NCBI GenBank assembly: GCA_040954595.2
Contig: CM082580.2
Span: 6,634,001 to 6,698,000, forward strand
Direction: 5' to 3'
Origin: Balanoglossus misakiensis
Lineage: Eukaryota > Hemichordata
Length of the DNA: 64,000 nucleotides
The position numbers were made by a program, and so were the translations under genes. The notes under the pieces were generated by a model. The model was not told where the DNA came from. It was given only the letters and a program-made list of their open reading frames with translations, and searched no databases. The stretch's first letter is position 1. Each line of letters starts with the position of its first letter. This document shows positions 13,901-28,900 of this stretch, one piece after another.

Positions 13901-16900
13901 CAACAGTTGGATCAATGGCCGGGTGGGGTTCAGTCAAGATCAAGGATATCAGGTGAGTCCCTGAAGAACAGGCTTTGCTTAAGTTGTCTCTGAATTTAGC
14001 TTTTTACATCTCTATTGCATTTTCCATCTTGCAGTCCATTTTTTCCTCTTACCTCTGTCTTGATTATGATATATTTGTATGAATTTAATTTTGACAGCTT
14101 ATGTTCAGTGCTACCAGAGGAAGTGCCCCAGCGGGTGACATTTGCATTGATGATGTTTCAATTCTCCCTGGTTATTGTAGAGGTAAGTCTTCAGTCTTCA
14201 AATGATAACATCAATCACATTATAGCTTAGAATCTTCCAGTTGGTATAGTGTGTGTGTACCAGTATGTGTGTTGTCGATTAAGAGGCCGTCTTTACTGTC
14301 TGCAAACTATGTATAATCTGATAAAATAACTTTATAATAGGTGGTTGTATCAATGCAGAGTCTCTGAACAGATTTTTATTATCAAAATATCATAAGTTGC
14401 ATAATATTGGATTTATACATTGGTTTTGCTATCACTCACTCAGTTATCTTTGTTATAAAGCCCATCGTGAATCTTAAAAATGCAGCATCACTACTATACA
14501 TTATATAAGAAGCTCACAACAGCATTAAATTTACTTTATTTTCAAAATGGATTCATTTCCTGAAGTGAAAATATTATGACTATGAGTTAGGTGTCATGAA
14601 TGCATGATTCTAACCTGATCATGTGAACTGCCGTGAACAAAATTTCAGTGAAAGCTCACATATCTCTTGTCTTTGTTTGTTTTAGCTGCATACACTCCAT
14701 TTGACTGTGACTTTGAGATCGACACATGCGGTTGGACTCAAGACGACACTGACAAAATGGATTGGGTCAGGGCCAAAGGTTACACCACGTCCCCACATAC
14801 TGGACCCTCTCAGGATCACACCATAGGTGGTGAGTTTCAAAGAAATATATAAAGCATTAGAATGAATTAAAGTTATTAATACTGAGGCTAACACACACAC
14901 AAACCATCAAATGGAGATGGGATTTACACTTGTTTCCACGCTGTTGTAGTCTATATGTATTTATAGACTTATTTTTTACACAACTCATGGTCTTTAGACT
15001 CTTCTTTGACATTTCTTATATGTCAATGCAAGTTCACAGTATGGAAATGAGCACACAAACTTTTAGCCAATCAGGAATTAGCTCCATAACTAAGCCCACT
15101 TAACTTCATAGGAAAAGACCCAGATGGACTTTTTGAGGCTACCTAGGTTGATAGTTTATTGACTTTATCTCTTATTCAGTGGATGGCTATTACATGTACA
15201 TTGAGAATTCAGTGGATAAAGATTTTGGAGACCCAGCCAGACTGAACAGTCCAAGTGTCAACATTCAGGCCAACCAACCCAAATGTCTGACATTCTGGTA
15301 AGCTCATTTACGGAACCAGTTTTTAAAAGGGTTGTATCTAAGTCTACTTAGTGGCTGCAATCTGCAGACCATGATGTACTGGCCACAATTTAGTTGGTGG
15401 TGTACTGTGTGGCCACCCAGTGAAAATCTGTGATTGGGTAGATCATCAGTTTCAATGGTAACTGTGGCTAAATTAATTTGCATAAGTGATCATATACATT
15501 GTACCACAGACAGTCCCTCCACACATAAATCGTTAGATTTAAATAGTATTAAGGATGTACGCGCAGAACATAAACCGGAAACAGTGCGCGCCCGGTCTTT
15601 TTCCCATAGGATTACATTGAAAATTGCTAGAAAACAAACTTCTACTATTGTCATTTTCACGAAATTTTACACATAGCTCAATCCAGCAAATATAAATTCA
15701 TTGGTCAAATAAAATATAGGGGTCACCGCGCTCTATTTTGAGATAAATTGCATCAAAAATTTTGCCCATAGACAAACCATTGGTGGAAAATGCTGAGTCA
15801 TCAGTTTTCTTCTATTATCGGCTAAATTCATGGCTCTGTATTTCAAAAACAAGCGCGGTGACCCCTATATTTTATTACGGATTTTCATTATACATACAAA
15901 GGAGAATCCAAAAATCCACAATTAAAAAAAATGACAATACTTTCAATTTTACTGAACGTACATCCTTAATGGACAGAAAAGAGCTGGTCTTTTACTGCCA
16001 ACTATAATTTTTTGCTTAAATCTTCTGCTATATGTATATTACTGTACCCTATTTGAGAATTTTTGTTTACATAACAGGTATCACATGTATGGGGCACACA
16101 TTGGCTCCCTGAACGTCTACCTGAAATCTGGCACCACACTCGGAGACGCTATATGGAGCAGACAGACCACGTACGGTGACAAGTGGATCCAGGCACGGGT
16201 CAACATCATCCAATCAGCAACGGTCACCAGGACGGTGGTTATAGAGGCAACTCAGGGATACAAAATCCACGGCGATATCGCGATTGATGACGTGCTTATG
16301 CAGGATGGTTATTGCTCTTTTGGTGAGTGTCTATACTGTACACCCTATCTATTACTTCTTATGTAGAACCACATATTGAAAGAACCTCTGGAACCACTTT
16401 TCCGTACATCCCTTAGTGATCACGTGTCTGTGAACAGGTGATATTTGTCTTGTATTTTAGATATGGACGGCTGTGATTTTGAGAATGGACTTTGTGGTGG
16501 CATGAAGGATTGGAGTGGAGATTTCAACTGGACGGTCAGCAATGGGGCAGACGGGAATGGGCCATCAGTCGATCACACTTACGAGAGCAGCGTTGGTGAG
16601 TCAAGTTGTTTGAGTTCACGAATATCATTCACAGGTTAATTAGAAGTTGAGTCCACCATCAAAATCATAATTTTAAATGATTGCCTAGAAAAATAAGTGT
16701 GACATAATATGATGCATATAATTTGATTTTTTTCTATAATTCAGATTATTTGGTGTTAATTTCAATATTTAATTTGAAAAATCAAATTTCGATATTTCTA
16801 TCTACTAATGAATCATTTTTTTCATTCCAGGCAATTACTTACTGATGATGGCCACGTCCGACAATACCAACAAAGTCGCTCGATTCCTCACTTCCACAAT

Positions 16901-19900
16901 GTCGACCACAGAAAACCGATGCCTTCAGTTCTATTACGCCTGGGAGGGAGACGAAGTAGCTGCCTTGGGCGTCCAAACCAAAGTTGGAAGCGCCTACAGC
17001 CATTCGATCTGGGGCCGATTCCTGCAGCTGGGTTCGGGATGGAATGTGGCTCGTGTGTCACTCCGACGCCAGACCAACTTCCAAGTTGCGATCGTCGCGC
17101 TACGGGGAAGCGGGGACTCTGGTTTTGTGGCTGTGGATGATATTGTCATCATGGATGGCGACTGTCCAAATGAAGGTACTAGTAACATTTAAACCTGTAG
17201 TTTACTCTCAAATCTATATTTCGATTTTTCCAGATTTCAAAGAAACAATCAATAAACCAGATCAAACTGGTTCTTGTCAAGAATATGTTGTGCATTGCTG
17301 ATAGTATGTCCATGTGGTCTAAAATTAGGGAAAAGACTTAAAGAAAAATGGGTAAACATATTGAAATTATGCACCACATTTTAAGTGGTACAATGTATCT
17401 GTAAGAGTGAGTTTTGACTACACGTTTTCAAGAGTACAGTTAGGCGCTTTCCATCTGACACATATTCAAAGATTAGTGTCCGCGTCGTCAGTAATTCGTG
17501 ACTGCCATGGAAAATTATTTCCTTCATCATCCTTCCAGACGAGTGTAACTTTGAAGATGGCAGGTGTGCGTGGACCAACCAAGTCGTCGGTGACGACCTG
17601 GACTGGGTGTTGAATAAAGGTGGCACTGGTACGGCCCACACTGGACCCGAGACCGACCACACCACGGGCGGACAAAGTGGTGAGGAGATTGATATCAGGG
17701 GGGTCTCACAGTTCTTAGAAGTCCCTGACAGATCTGGGAAATTCAGAGCAGTCCTGGACACTACCACAGAATTCGATATAGTTTATAATTATCTGATATT
17801 TGATACCAGTCTTTCACAGAATTAAGTAAGCTCTGGAAATATTAATGAGCAATTAAGATCTAAGTGCATCTAGAAGATTATGTATAGACCCATGAAATTG
17901 AAATTCAGGTTTCAATCTGAACTAAAATTTTCTCTATAAAATATAATCATTCACCTGTCTAGTGGTACGCAATATATTTTACACATCTTTTTAAAAAAAC
18001 AACATTATATTTTGTGTTTATTTTTGAATGAGAGCAAACATTTTGATATTTATTTCTTTCATTTTCTTCACAATTTTAAGGCACCTATCTGTACCTGGAA
18101 GGCTCCAATGCCGGATCACAAGCCTCAGCCAAGCTGTACAGCCAGGTCTTTTCCCCGGGACTCACGCACCGATGTCTGGAGTTCTGGTACAGCATGTACG
18201 GCAGCAGAATGGGAACTCTGCAGGTGGGCATCATCACTGCCGCGGATCCCGACACGACGGACACTCTGTGGACGCTGAGTGGCAACCAAGGTCAAGGTTG
18301 GAATTACGGTAGAATTCCGTTCATCAGTCGGAAGGAGTATCAGGTATGTTGAGGGTTGCATTTCTGCCTTTAGCAAACACTGTCACTCAAAATATAATAT
18401 TATTTTACATTCTCCATTCTTTAAAAAATCAAACATACATTACTTACACGACATCCAGAAAAAAAGGTTGAACATTAAAAATCAAATTTGGATTCTTTCG
18501 GCTTTTCTCGTTGCAGTTGGTCTTCACTGGCATACGCGGCACTGCATCACAAAGTGACATGGGCCTCGATGATATTGTCATCAGTGATGGAAACTGCCAA
18601 GGTAAGCCACACAAGTAACCATATTTCACGTAATATTTCGAACTCACGATCCTTTACAGGCAAATATTTGTGACACACTGTACTATTTGCTCACTACTTC
18701 AATGTGATTTTATGGTATTAGAGTGTTACTGAAGAAAGCAACTCTGGAATGTGTGTTCAAAATACTACATGCCTTAGGGCTGAGGTGTGTGTGTTGGAAA
18801 AGTAGATTGACCACAGATCCTTTTTTGAGTCTGGAGAAATCTTTTATGGGGCAAGAGGTAGTTTTGTTCAGAACATGGCTCCTGGTTTCTTCAGGATACC
18901 GGCTAGTGGCAAAACTCGGCATCATGTATGACAAGAAAAAATTCAAGCATGATGGAATATGCAACTTTTGTCTTGCTTTTACCTGAAAAACAAATTATAC
19001 GAGACAGAAGGCAGAACTTCCGTTTTTCATCTTTTGTTAATGGCTACATGTATATGACAGTTAAAAACATCTTCGCTGGAAAGATCTAGTAATTCAACGA
19101 TAAGTTCTACGGTACAATAGCTCACTGTCAGTTCCAGGGAAGACCTTACGACAACATACAAGCAGAAACATATTTTTCGTGTTTTTTATTTGTTTTCGCT
19201 GTGTCAGTGATGGTTGATCACTGTTCACCACCGCAAGATCAAAGGTAATTAATGTTTATGAAAGAATGATACTGTACCACCATGATGCATGGCAATGTTA
19301 GGCACCAAGAGGTATGACCAGATAATTACGTCTAACAAGATTTCTAACAAGTTCCACACTGTAGGCTTTATAACAAAGCACAATAGGATACTAGCTGATT
19401 TAAGCAGGACTTGCACATAGTGCCTTCTAAATACACACTTCACGTACCAGGGGTATAGTCACTTAAACATCTAGTCATTCAGTGATCGATTTTACAGCTC
19501 TAGGATAGACACCCCCTGGCCATTAACCCAACAGACACCTGTGCTAATCGTATTATGCCTAACATTAGCCCTAGCTGGTAGGTGAGGAATGTGTAGTAAA
19601 TACTTGTCCAGGGGTAATATACCTGATGCTGGCTTCTACACCTTTCATCGAATTATAAATTGCACATTAACATATCAAATACAGATAATAACCGAATACT
19701 GGTACTTCAAAATTGATATATGATCTTTTATCTCTGTGACAATTAATACCATTGATCCATTTGGATAGCAATTTTATTTGTGACTATTTTATACAGATAT
19801 GTCAGTCAGTAGACTGTCAGTAGACGAACTGCTGTTCACATAAAGCTGTTCCTGGTTAAAAATGAAGTTACAAAGAAGCATAATCAATATTGCAGTGAAT

Positions 19901-22900
19901 ATAATTACTTTTATTTTAAACTTTCAGGTTTGCCAGCATCAGCCACAGTGCATCCACCAACAGTTGGTAAGTGCAATGGTTCCAGTTTTCTGTCTAATTG
20001 TTTATTTTTATGCAGTTTTATTCACCATGTCATCGCCATAATAAACTTGTCATATTTTCACAAAATTATGCAGCCTCATAACTTTTTCCACACTTTTTTC
20101 TCAAATTTTGATCAAAACTTGCAGACAATGGAAAATTAAATGCACTTGGTCTAGAATTAAGAGGGAAAATAGGAAAATGATAATAATGTTCCACCACATT
20201 TTGACAGCGAAAGGGTTAATTATTGGCCAGAGTACATGTCAGATTAAGCTGTATTTACACAAAAATTTTCCACCACTGATGGCCTGCATTTCTGATTTGC
20301 CTCTATAGGTCCCACATCCAGTGCAAATCCATGTGGTCCAGGAAAATTCACCTGTACAAACGGTGATTGTATCGACGCCACCCAGTACTGCGATTTTGTA
20401 GCTCAGTGTTCGGACAGTTCGGATGAAGCCCAGTGTCGTAAGTCAAGACTATCTGGGATTTTGCGGTGTCTGGTTGCAGGTGTCCAAGAAGTGCAAAATT
20501 ATAAACAGATGAGCCATCCCTTAACATCTGCTTTTAAGTCAGATTGTTTCAATACATTGTGTCCGTTTTTTTCGACAGCAGTATTTTTTGTTAAGGGTGG
20601 AGCCCAAGTAAATGTTACCATGGTTTCCCTTAGTATATCATTTTACAATTATGTTCCCCTACCTTAGCAAAAACACTGGTTTATGTACTAAATCCAGTAA
20701 CACTTGCTTTCTTCTACAGCAACTGACTGCATCTTCAATTACAACAACGACGCCTGCGGTTGGTATGAAGGAACGCCCGACGACAACTTCAACTGGCACG
20801 TGGCGCGTGGATACGACACGCAGATCACACCAGACTTGGCACCGAGAACAGACCACACGTACAACAGCATGTATTGTGAGTATATCAGAGGAGTTCACTT
20901 GTTGAACTCCTGGTACAGATATCTTCAGTATTTCTTTTTCAGATTTTTTGTTGATAATCTTTTTTTCAATTGTGATGAAAATGATGATACACCCATGTTT
21001 GGCGTTTGAACTCTAAGAGACTGAACTTAATCTTCCACTGTCAACAGAAAACTTTGCGCTTGCTTCAAAAGTGAACAACATCCAACATAAATTTCTTTTT
21101 CCCGCCTTTTAAAAAAAATCCATTTTGCAGACTACTACGCATACATTGCACCTGTCGGAAGCTACTCCTACCCGTATGACACGGCCGAGTTCATGAGTCC
21201 ATTGTTCTCGTCCGCGGCGGCAAGTTGCAGATTGAATTTCTGGTGGTACCAGTACGGATTGCGACCCTATTACTTTGAAGTGTGGCTGGTCACAGAGGAC
21301 ACCGAAGCCAAGGTCTTCTCTTACTACAGCAGCATGGGTGACCAGTGGAATAATCTGATTGTAGGCGTTGGCAGGCAGACCAAGCCATGGCAGGTCAGTG
21401 TTTAGACTCTCTCACAGCCCCTCTCACCGTCCATGCAGGCTAGTTATAGTCTGATTGCAATTGTGTGCCCGGCGAGAGGTTCGCTACACAACAGGTACCA
21501 TATGGGGCTTCTCCTTTGCAAAACTGTTGTTGGCGCGTAAATGAAGAGCCTTGTAGCTAACCGTGGGCTGTGAGAGAGTCTAGTCAGTGTTGTGAAACAG
21601 ACATTGATGTGCTTACTTTAAAATGCTTTAGATTAGGTTACTTTCATGGAGAAATTATTGTTGAATTAAAGTTGGTTTTGTTCAAGTCACCATTGCAGAT
21701 GTCATTTTAAGAGGAAACTTTTAAACTGTCTCATTTGCACAGATTGTTCCATTCCTGGTTTGACAAACGTCCAAGTTTCTTGTCTCTTCAGATCAAGTTA
21801 AACAAGATCCGCTACAGTTCCTACCACGCTGCCACGGCGATTGACGACACCAAATTCCAGAACTGTGGTCTGCCTCCACCGGCGTCGTTCTGCGACAGCA
21901 GCAAGTTCTGGTGCACCAACACCAGGGCCTGCATCAGTCGGGATCTGCTGTGTGACTTGCAAGATGACTGTGGGGACTACTCTGATGAAATGAATTGTGG
22001 TGAGTGAGTGAGTGAGTGAGTGAGTGAGTGAGTGAGTGAGTGAGTGAGTGAGTGATGGGTGGGTGATGAGTCAGTAAGTGGGTGGGTTGGTGGATGAATG
22101 TGTGAGTCAGTGAGAAAACAAGCGAGTGATGAACGAGCGAGCAAGTAAGTGAGTGAGTCAGTGATTGTTGGGTCAGTGAGTCAGTTAAGTGCAGAATGGA
22201 AATGCATCATATATTTCAGTGCAATCATGTAATGGTCATCATATTTAAATATGCATTGCAGAATCATTTTGAAATCTTTTGAACTTGATATACTATGAGG
22301 TCCTTCTCAGGATCAGTGGGATGTTAATTGTCAATGTGGCAGTTATGGTTATGGTATATTATCTGGTATAAACTCATAATCGTGTCTGTTGCAGACTCCT
22401 TCACTCAGTGCGATTTCCAGAGTGGCACATGTGACTGGACACAGGCCTCGGGCACCGATCATCTGACATGGAATCGCAGGCAAGGCTCAACACCAACCAC
22501 ATACACTGGACCAATTTTTGATCACACCTACACCAACTCAACAGGTATGTACAGTGAAGGAAGAAATGTCAACCCACATCAGTTACCTAAAACAGGTGTG
22601 GTGCAATGTCAAAAAATATACTGACAGAAATTTTTGTTTTGCCTCACTATTACGTTTGGTTTTCAAGTGAATCTACATATTAGATCCACCAGACTATGAT
22701 ATCTCTCTTGATTTCAAGGTCTTGCCTCTAATTTTCCAATTTGAAATCTGATGTGATAACTCCATTTTAGAAACATGACATCATTACAATCATAACAGAT
22801 ATCACAAAATCCATTTTCAGGTTACTACATGTATATTGAGGGCTACTATAATTACTATGGCAAGACAGCCCAGCTGGTCAGTAAGATTTACAGAGCTACG

Positions 22901-25900
22901 ACGACAAGAACCTGCAAGGTACGTAAAACAGTTACCACTTCGATTTCATCTTTTATAGCTGAATTTAATTCATATTTCGAGTAAACAGTACACAATTTAC
23001 AGAAATTTCAAACAAACACTAAAAGTATTTTCTGTTTATTGATTTTTCTTGCAGCTTCGCATGTTTTATCACATGTATGGCCGGAACATAGGCAAACTGA
23101 CTATCTACACCCGTATCTATTACAATTCCAACCAAGGGCAGACTGTCGTGTGGGAGCAGGATGGTGAGGTGGGACCGTACTGGGGCAAGGCAGATGCCAC
23201 TTTCTACATGACCACTGATTTCCAGGTAAAGTGCACACTGAGAGTTATGATGTGTTCTGTTCTGTTGTCCGTGTTGCCTTGTAGAATCAAAACACTTCAT
23301 TGCAGAAAACATTTGAACTTTCTCTGTCAGTCACTGCTACATTCATTGGCCACTTGGAGTATTGAAAAGTTTGTACATGTCTGAATTATTAATTTGATTG
23401 AGTCGTTATTCTTTGTTCTCCATTGAACCCACCCTAGGTCTGTTTCGTGTGCCTTTCTGTGATTTCCACATTATTTCCGCTTTTCAAATAATATTCTGTA
23501 TGGGTGACGTAAATGTCCAACTGCTTGATTGCAGATTGTCATTGAGGCCACGGCTGGTGACTACTACTATGGAGACATTGCCATAGACGATGTGACTCTG
23601 ACACCAGACTGTTTGCCCAGAACAAGCGGTGGTGAGTGCAATGTTACGAAGTTGTTTGTACCCAGCATGACCCCTGAAAGTTCAGATTTGTTGGCTGAAC
23701 TTTCCTCCATATAATGTTATTGAATTGAATTTGCTCTATCAGACCTGTAATGTGCATGGTCTCTTCAGTTGGATAGATGTGTTCTTCAGGCTCGGTGCAA
23801 CTGTAACATTGCAATGTTTTCCATCTATAGAACACTGATATCTTATATATATGTGTGTAATTGTTACTAGTTAAGTTTTTTTATGGAAGAAATTGGCTGG
23901 TTTGGTCTGGTTATGTAGATCATGGGTGCATCGCAATTTTGTAATTAAATTTAATTGGAGGTGTAATTCTCTTGTTGTGTTCTCTTGTTACAGGTAACCT
24001 ACCGAACGCCCCTCCAACCACACCACCACCCATTCCACCGTCTCCCACCCCACATCCATCCTGTAGTCCAACTGAATTCTACTGCAATGCCGACAGTAGG
24101 TGCATAGCATCAGAGCTCGTCTGTAACTTCCGTAGTGACTGCTCCGATGGGGAGGAAGAAATTTCCAAATGTAGTAAGTGGGCATTTTCTTCATTTATCC
24201 TGTTTTGATAAAACACATGATTAGTGTTTTGGTTAATTGATTGATTGCCTTATTGATTTATTGATTGATTGATTGTTTGACTGATTGAGTGCCTGAGTAA
24301 GCTGGGGAGTGAGTAATTAATTAATTAATTAATTTTTTATTTATTTATTGACTTATTGATTTATTGTTTGATTGATTGATTGACTGACTGAATGTCTATC
24401 TGCCTGCCTATACTATGGTGAAAAGTTTTATTGCACGAGTATTATCACAACCTCTTTTTTTTATCTTTTCAGTGTCTTCCAACTGTAACTTTGAAGATGA
24501 TTCCTGCGGTTGGCTGGGAGTGTACGTGCCGAGCAGCAGAAAACGCCAAGCGCCCGAGATCCCCAAATTCAAGTGGGACCGACAGCAGGGAAACACCCGG
24601 AAGCCGAACGACTTCAGACCGCCCGTGGATCACACCTCAGGCACAGGAACGGGATATTACCTGTTCGCCGACAACTCTCCCGGTCAGTACAGAGACACGG
24701 CGGTCATGAGGACCCCGATGATCGGCCAGACGGGACCCAACTGCCAGCTGGAGTTCTACTACCACATGGGCGGAACCAACGTGGGGTCCTTGCAGGTGCT
24801 CACTCTCTTCGGAAGTGACAACAGCACCAAGTTCAGCATCAGTGGCACCCAGGGCGACGACTGGAACAAAGGGCAGGTTTTCATCGGTTCAGGACAGAAC
24901 TTTCAGGTAATGAGTATTGCCATTTATGGAGTAGTACGGTACAGTTTGGACCAGAAAAAAATGACAAGTTTATTTTTGCAGGGAAAAATGTCCAAATACA
25001 TAATATTTATGGATGATGGAAATAAAAGAAATTGTACTAGGAAAAAGTGATTGTCACAGTCTGTTTCTGTGCTTTCTGTTAGTCAATAATGCAAGTTGTT
25101 TTTCTTCCATTACACAGATACTCATCCAAGCCACTCGCGGCTCCACCTATTATGGTGATGAGTGCCTTGATGATATTAAGTTTGTTGACTGTGCCCCACC
25201 AGGTATGATTTTTTACATTATGTATATCACTATACCGTACATAATATTGGGGTGTGCCTAATGAAAGAATTATTATCTGAACACAACCCATGTGAGCTTA
25301 ATTTTAAAAATATATGAGAAAATAGTGCATTGGTTAACTTTTCAATCCACTATACACATGTATTTTATTATTTCCAGTTATCACTGGAGAAGATTGTGAG
25401 ACTTCTGAATTCCGTTGTGGCAATACATACTGCATCGATAAAGCCAAGGTTTGCAATTTTGTGGACGACTGCATGGATTACACTGATGAGGACCACTGCA
25501 GTGAGTATTACACGGATTGAAGCTTCGGGTTCCTAGTACCGGAATAACCTTTCCTCATATTGGATCATTTGTGTTCGCTTTTAATAATGACAACAAGTAA
25601 ATGAAATAGTGAGGAACAATGAAATAATTAGTTGCAAACTACATAATATTTGCTTGATAATATCTTTGAATAAATTATATTTGAAATGCATCTGTTTCAG
25701 ATACTTTGGCAGGGCGGTGTGACTTTGAACTTGACTTTTGCTCATGGAAGCAAGAACTGACCGATGTGTTTAACTGGATGCTGTACAAAGGAGGTACGGC
25801 ATCAGTTGGTACTGGACCTGATACAGACCACACTACACGAAGCGAAAAAGGTATGTAACACATCACCAAGATTGAGCTTTGCATTAAAGGGAAAAAGTCA

Positions 25901-28900
25901 CATACTGTATGGTTTATTTTGTTTATTTTAGTATTTGAATGTGTAATTGTGCTGTTCACAGAAATATACTGTATATGCTCTATGTCTGCCGGTTGCTGCA
26001 AGTCAACTGACACACCCTGTAGTACATGGGCCTATTACCATCTGAATACTACCAATCCTTGTTTCAAAAATGTGAGAATCATTGAATCAAAATTTACAGT
26101 TGTAACATTTTGGTGTCTTTTTCTGTGTTTTTTTTTCTGTAGGTCATTATGCGTACATAGAAACCTCCTATCCACGCAGACAGTTTGACATCGCACGCCT
26201 GGCCAGCACTACACTGAAAGGAACGACAAGCAGCACCAACTGCAGGGTGAGTTTTAACTTTTGGTGATGTATGCAAAACTGAATATTGTCAATTGAGCTG
26301 CCGATGAGGCCATTGACTTTGACCTTGGGAATATTATTTTAGGAATCATGCTCTTTCATATAAGCAGTAGACTCTTCACAATCATGGTCAAGGTAGTCTT
26401 TTCCAAACACGTGTGGATACTATGTGGAATTTTCCTCCCCCCTCCCCCTAAAAAACAAGCAAAAAACAACTACGCTCACTCATTCACAATCTTGATTCTG
26501 CAGATAAAGCTGTGGTACCACATGGTCGGAGCAGACATCGGCTCGCTGGCCATTCTCATCAGGACCACGTACGAGAACGACAATCTGCAGGTGGTCAAGA
26601 ACATCACCGGTGAACAGGGCAACTTCTGGTATGCCATGGACGAGTTGCTGGACTCCGGCGGTCAAGATTTCAAGGTGGGTGAACTGCTGCCATTGGACAT
26701 TTTTCGCACTTTTCTGTTTGATTTTCTTTAGATGCTGATTTGTGGATTTGGATGGTTTTCCTTCTACCCAAACACAACATATTTTACAGCATTCAGAAAG
26801 TTTTGTTGGTGTAATAATTTTGAGTGAAACCAACAAAATGATAAAAACTTGCATGGCATTTATTTGTATGTTAATATTGATATTAACAACAAAATAAATG
26901 ATTGAAGCTGGTTGACATACGCTAAAATGAACATATTTCACCTACAGGTTGTGATTGAAGGAATGTCTGGGAACAGTTACCGTGGCGACATCGCCATCGA
27001 CGACGTCACCTTCACCGAGCAGTGTCTGAGCGGTGGCTCCATCCCCGGAGAGGACGACGCCTCCAAGCCCCCGCACGACACCTGCGACGATGACCCGACC
27101 AAATTCCAGTGCGATTCCGGAGACACCTGTTTCTCCGGGTGGCAACGGTGCAACTTCATCGAGGATTGTGTTGATCGTACGGATGAGTCGGACTGTGGTG
27201 AGTTTCAGTCTGTGGGAATGCATGGTTGCTTGTGGCTGATAATTTATATGTTTGTACTTAGCTTTTATTACCTGGGACAGCAATCCTGTGTAAAGTAATT
27301 AATGTGATGTCAGAAGACATCATATTGTACATGCAACTTTAATCTAATCTTTTTGCACCACACAAATACACACACACACACATATATACTTAGCTATTGT
27401 AGATTTAAACATCATGATACTTTTGTTGCGTAGAGTCCATGCAAAAGCTGTGTGTATCTTAAGCTGCGGATAAAAGTAGTCATGCATGCATGGCACCATT
27501 AATAAATGCTATTTTCAGAATAAGCATCGCACCACATTTCTGCCTTATATACCGCTTGTGCTCTGAAGATGCAAAATCCGTGCTGCTAGTTGTTTTTTTT
27601 GCATGCCGAGTCGACAGCATCCATGCCTGCAATCTCTGCTGCATACAAATGCTTGCTTTGCACGCATAAGCCTGCTATACCTGCAGTTGCATTTTTGATG
27701 AAACATTCGTGAAAAAGCATGAGGTAAGTTTTTTCAGCATTAAATCTCTGTAGTTAAATTCACTTGTATGTGTGTAAATGTTCAAATCATAAGATGCTTT
27801 TGTTGTGAAATTAGGTCTCTCATGATCCTGCGGTAATTTATTAACTCTTGCAAACTTGCTACACCTACATGTATAACTTATAGTAAATCTTTTTTTTTCA
27901 ATGAACCTCCCTCCTTAACATTATATTATATTTTTACCAAGTCTCTTTTTCAACACACCAATATATATCAAATTAAGTTTTTCCCCTCACTCTCACTCTC
28001 CCCAGGCACTTCCTGCAACTTTGAGTCCGGTCAGTGTGGTTGGAGAAATTCTGTAACCGATAGTTTCAACTGGACAATGGGACAGGGCCCGTCCTGGACA
28101 ACATGGACAGGGCCTAACACAGACCACACTCTTGGAAATGCCCAAGGTAAATTTTCTGATATTTCATGTTATGACAAAGAGATTTGAACCTGCGTTTCAC
28201 TGTAAGAGAACATTTTTTTGTAATTGCATATCGATAAGAGAGTTTTACAATGCATTTTGCAATTTGTTTTCCAGGTCACTTTCTGTTTTTGAAGAGCAAC
28301 ACGCCGTACATGTACACCGGCTACAAAGCGCATTTATTATCGCTGGCCTACCAGCACAGCAGTCCCAACTGCAAGCTGGAGTTCTGGTACCACATGTACG
28401 GCCGCTACATGGGTTCCATGTCGGTCAAACTCAAGTACGGGAACCACCAGTCGAAAAACCTGTGGACGCTGGTCGGAGAGCAAGGCAACGCGTGGAAGAA
28501 AGCTTCGGTGGACATCGGTCAGTGGGAGGAGTTCTCATTGGTCATCGAAGCCGAGCGCGGCATCAGTATCTACAGTGACATGGCCATTGACGACCTCAAG
28601 TTTATCAATTGCGGAGACAGTAAGTTTTTCATCAGATTTTTTCAAACACAGTGCAGGCTTTTAATTCCTCCCCATGTAAATGGAACCATCCAACCTATTC
28701 AAAATAATAGGACTGTACCACATTTTTGTAGTGAAAAGGGTTTAATTGACAGATACTGAACCAGAATCCATTTATTTGCATGGCTTCACACAATTGTTCA
28801 CAGTGCAAGAACACAACCATACTGAATATACATGTGCACAGTTTATACCTGCAGTGGGTATGTGTGGTGTTTCAGAGTGTTCAAATTCATGGCAGACGAA

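Noticed and set aside
26948-27000. RGD tripeptide in MAM10 ([11 protein letters not shown]) as an integrin site
   Set aside because: The GD belongs to the conserved Y-x-GDIAIDDV strand of MAM domains; Arg at the variable position makes RGD by chance and it lies in a core strand.
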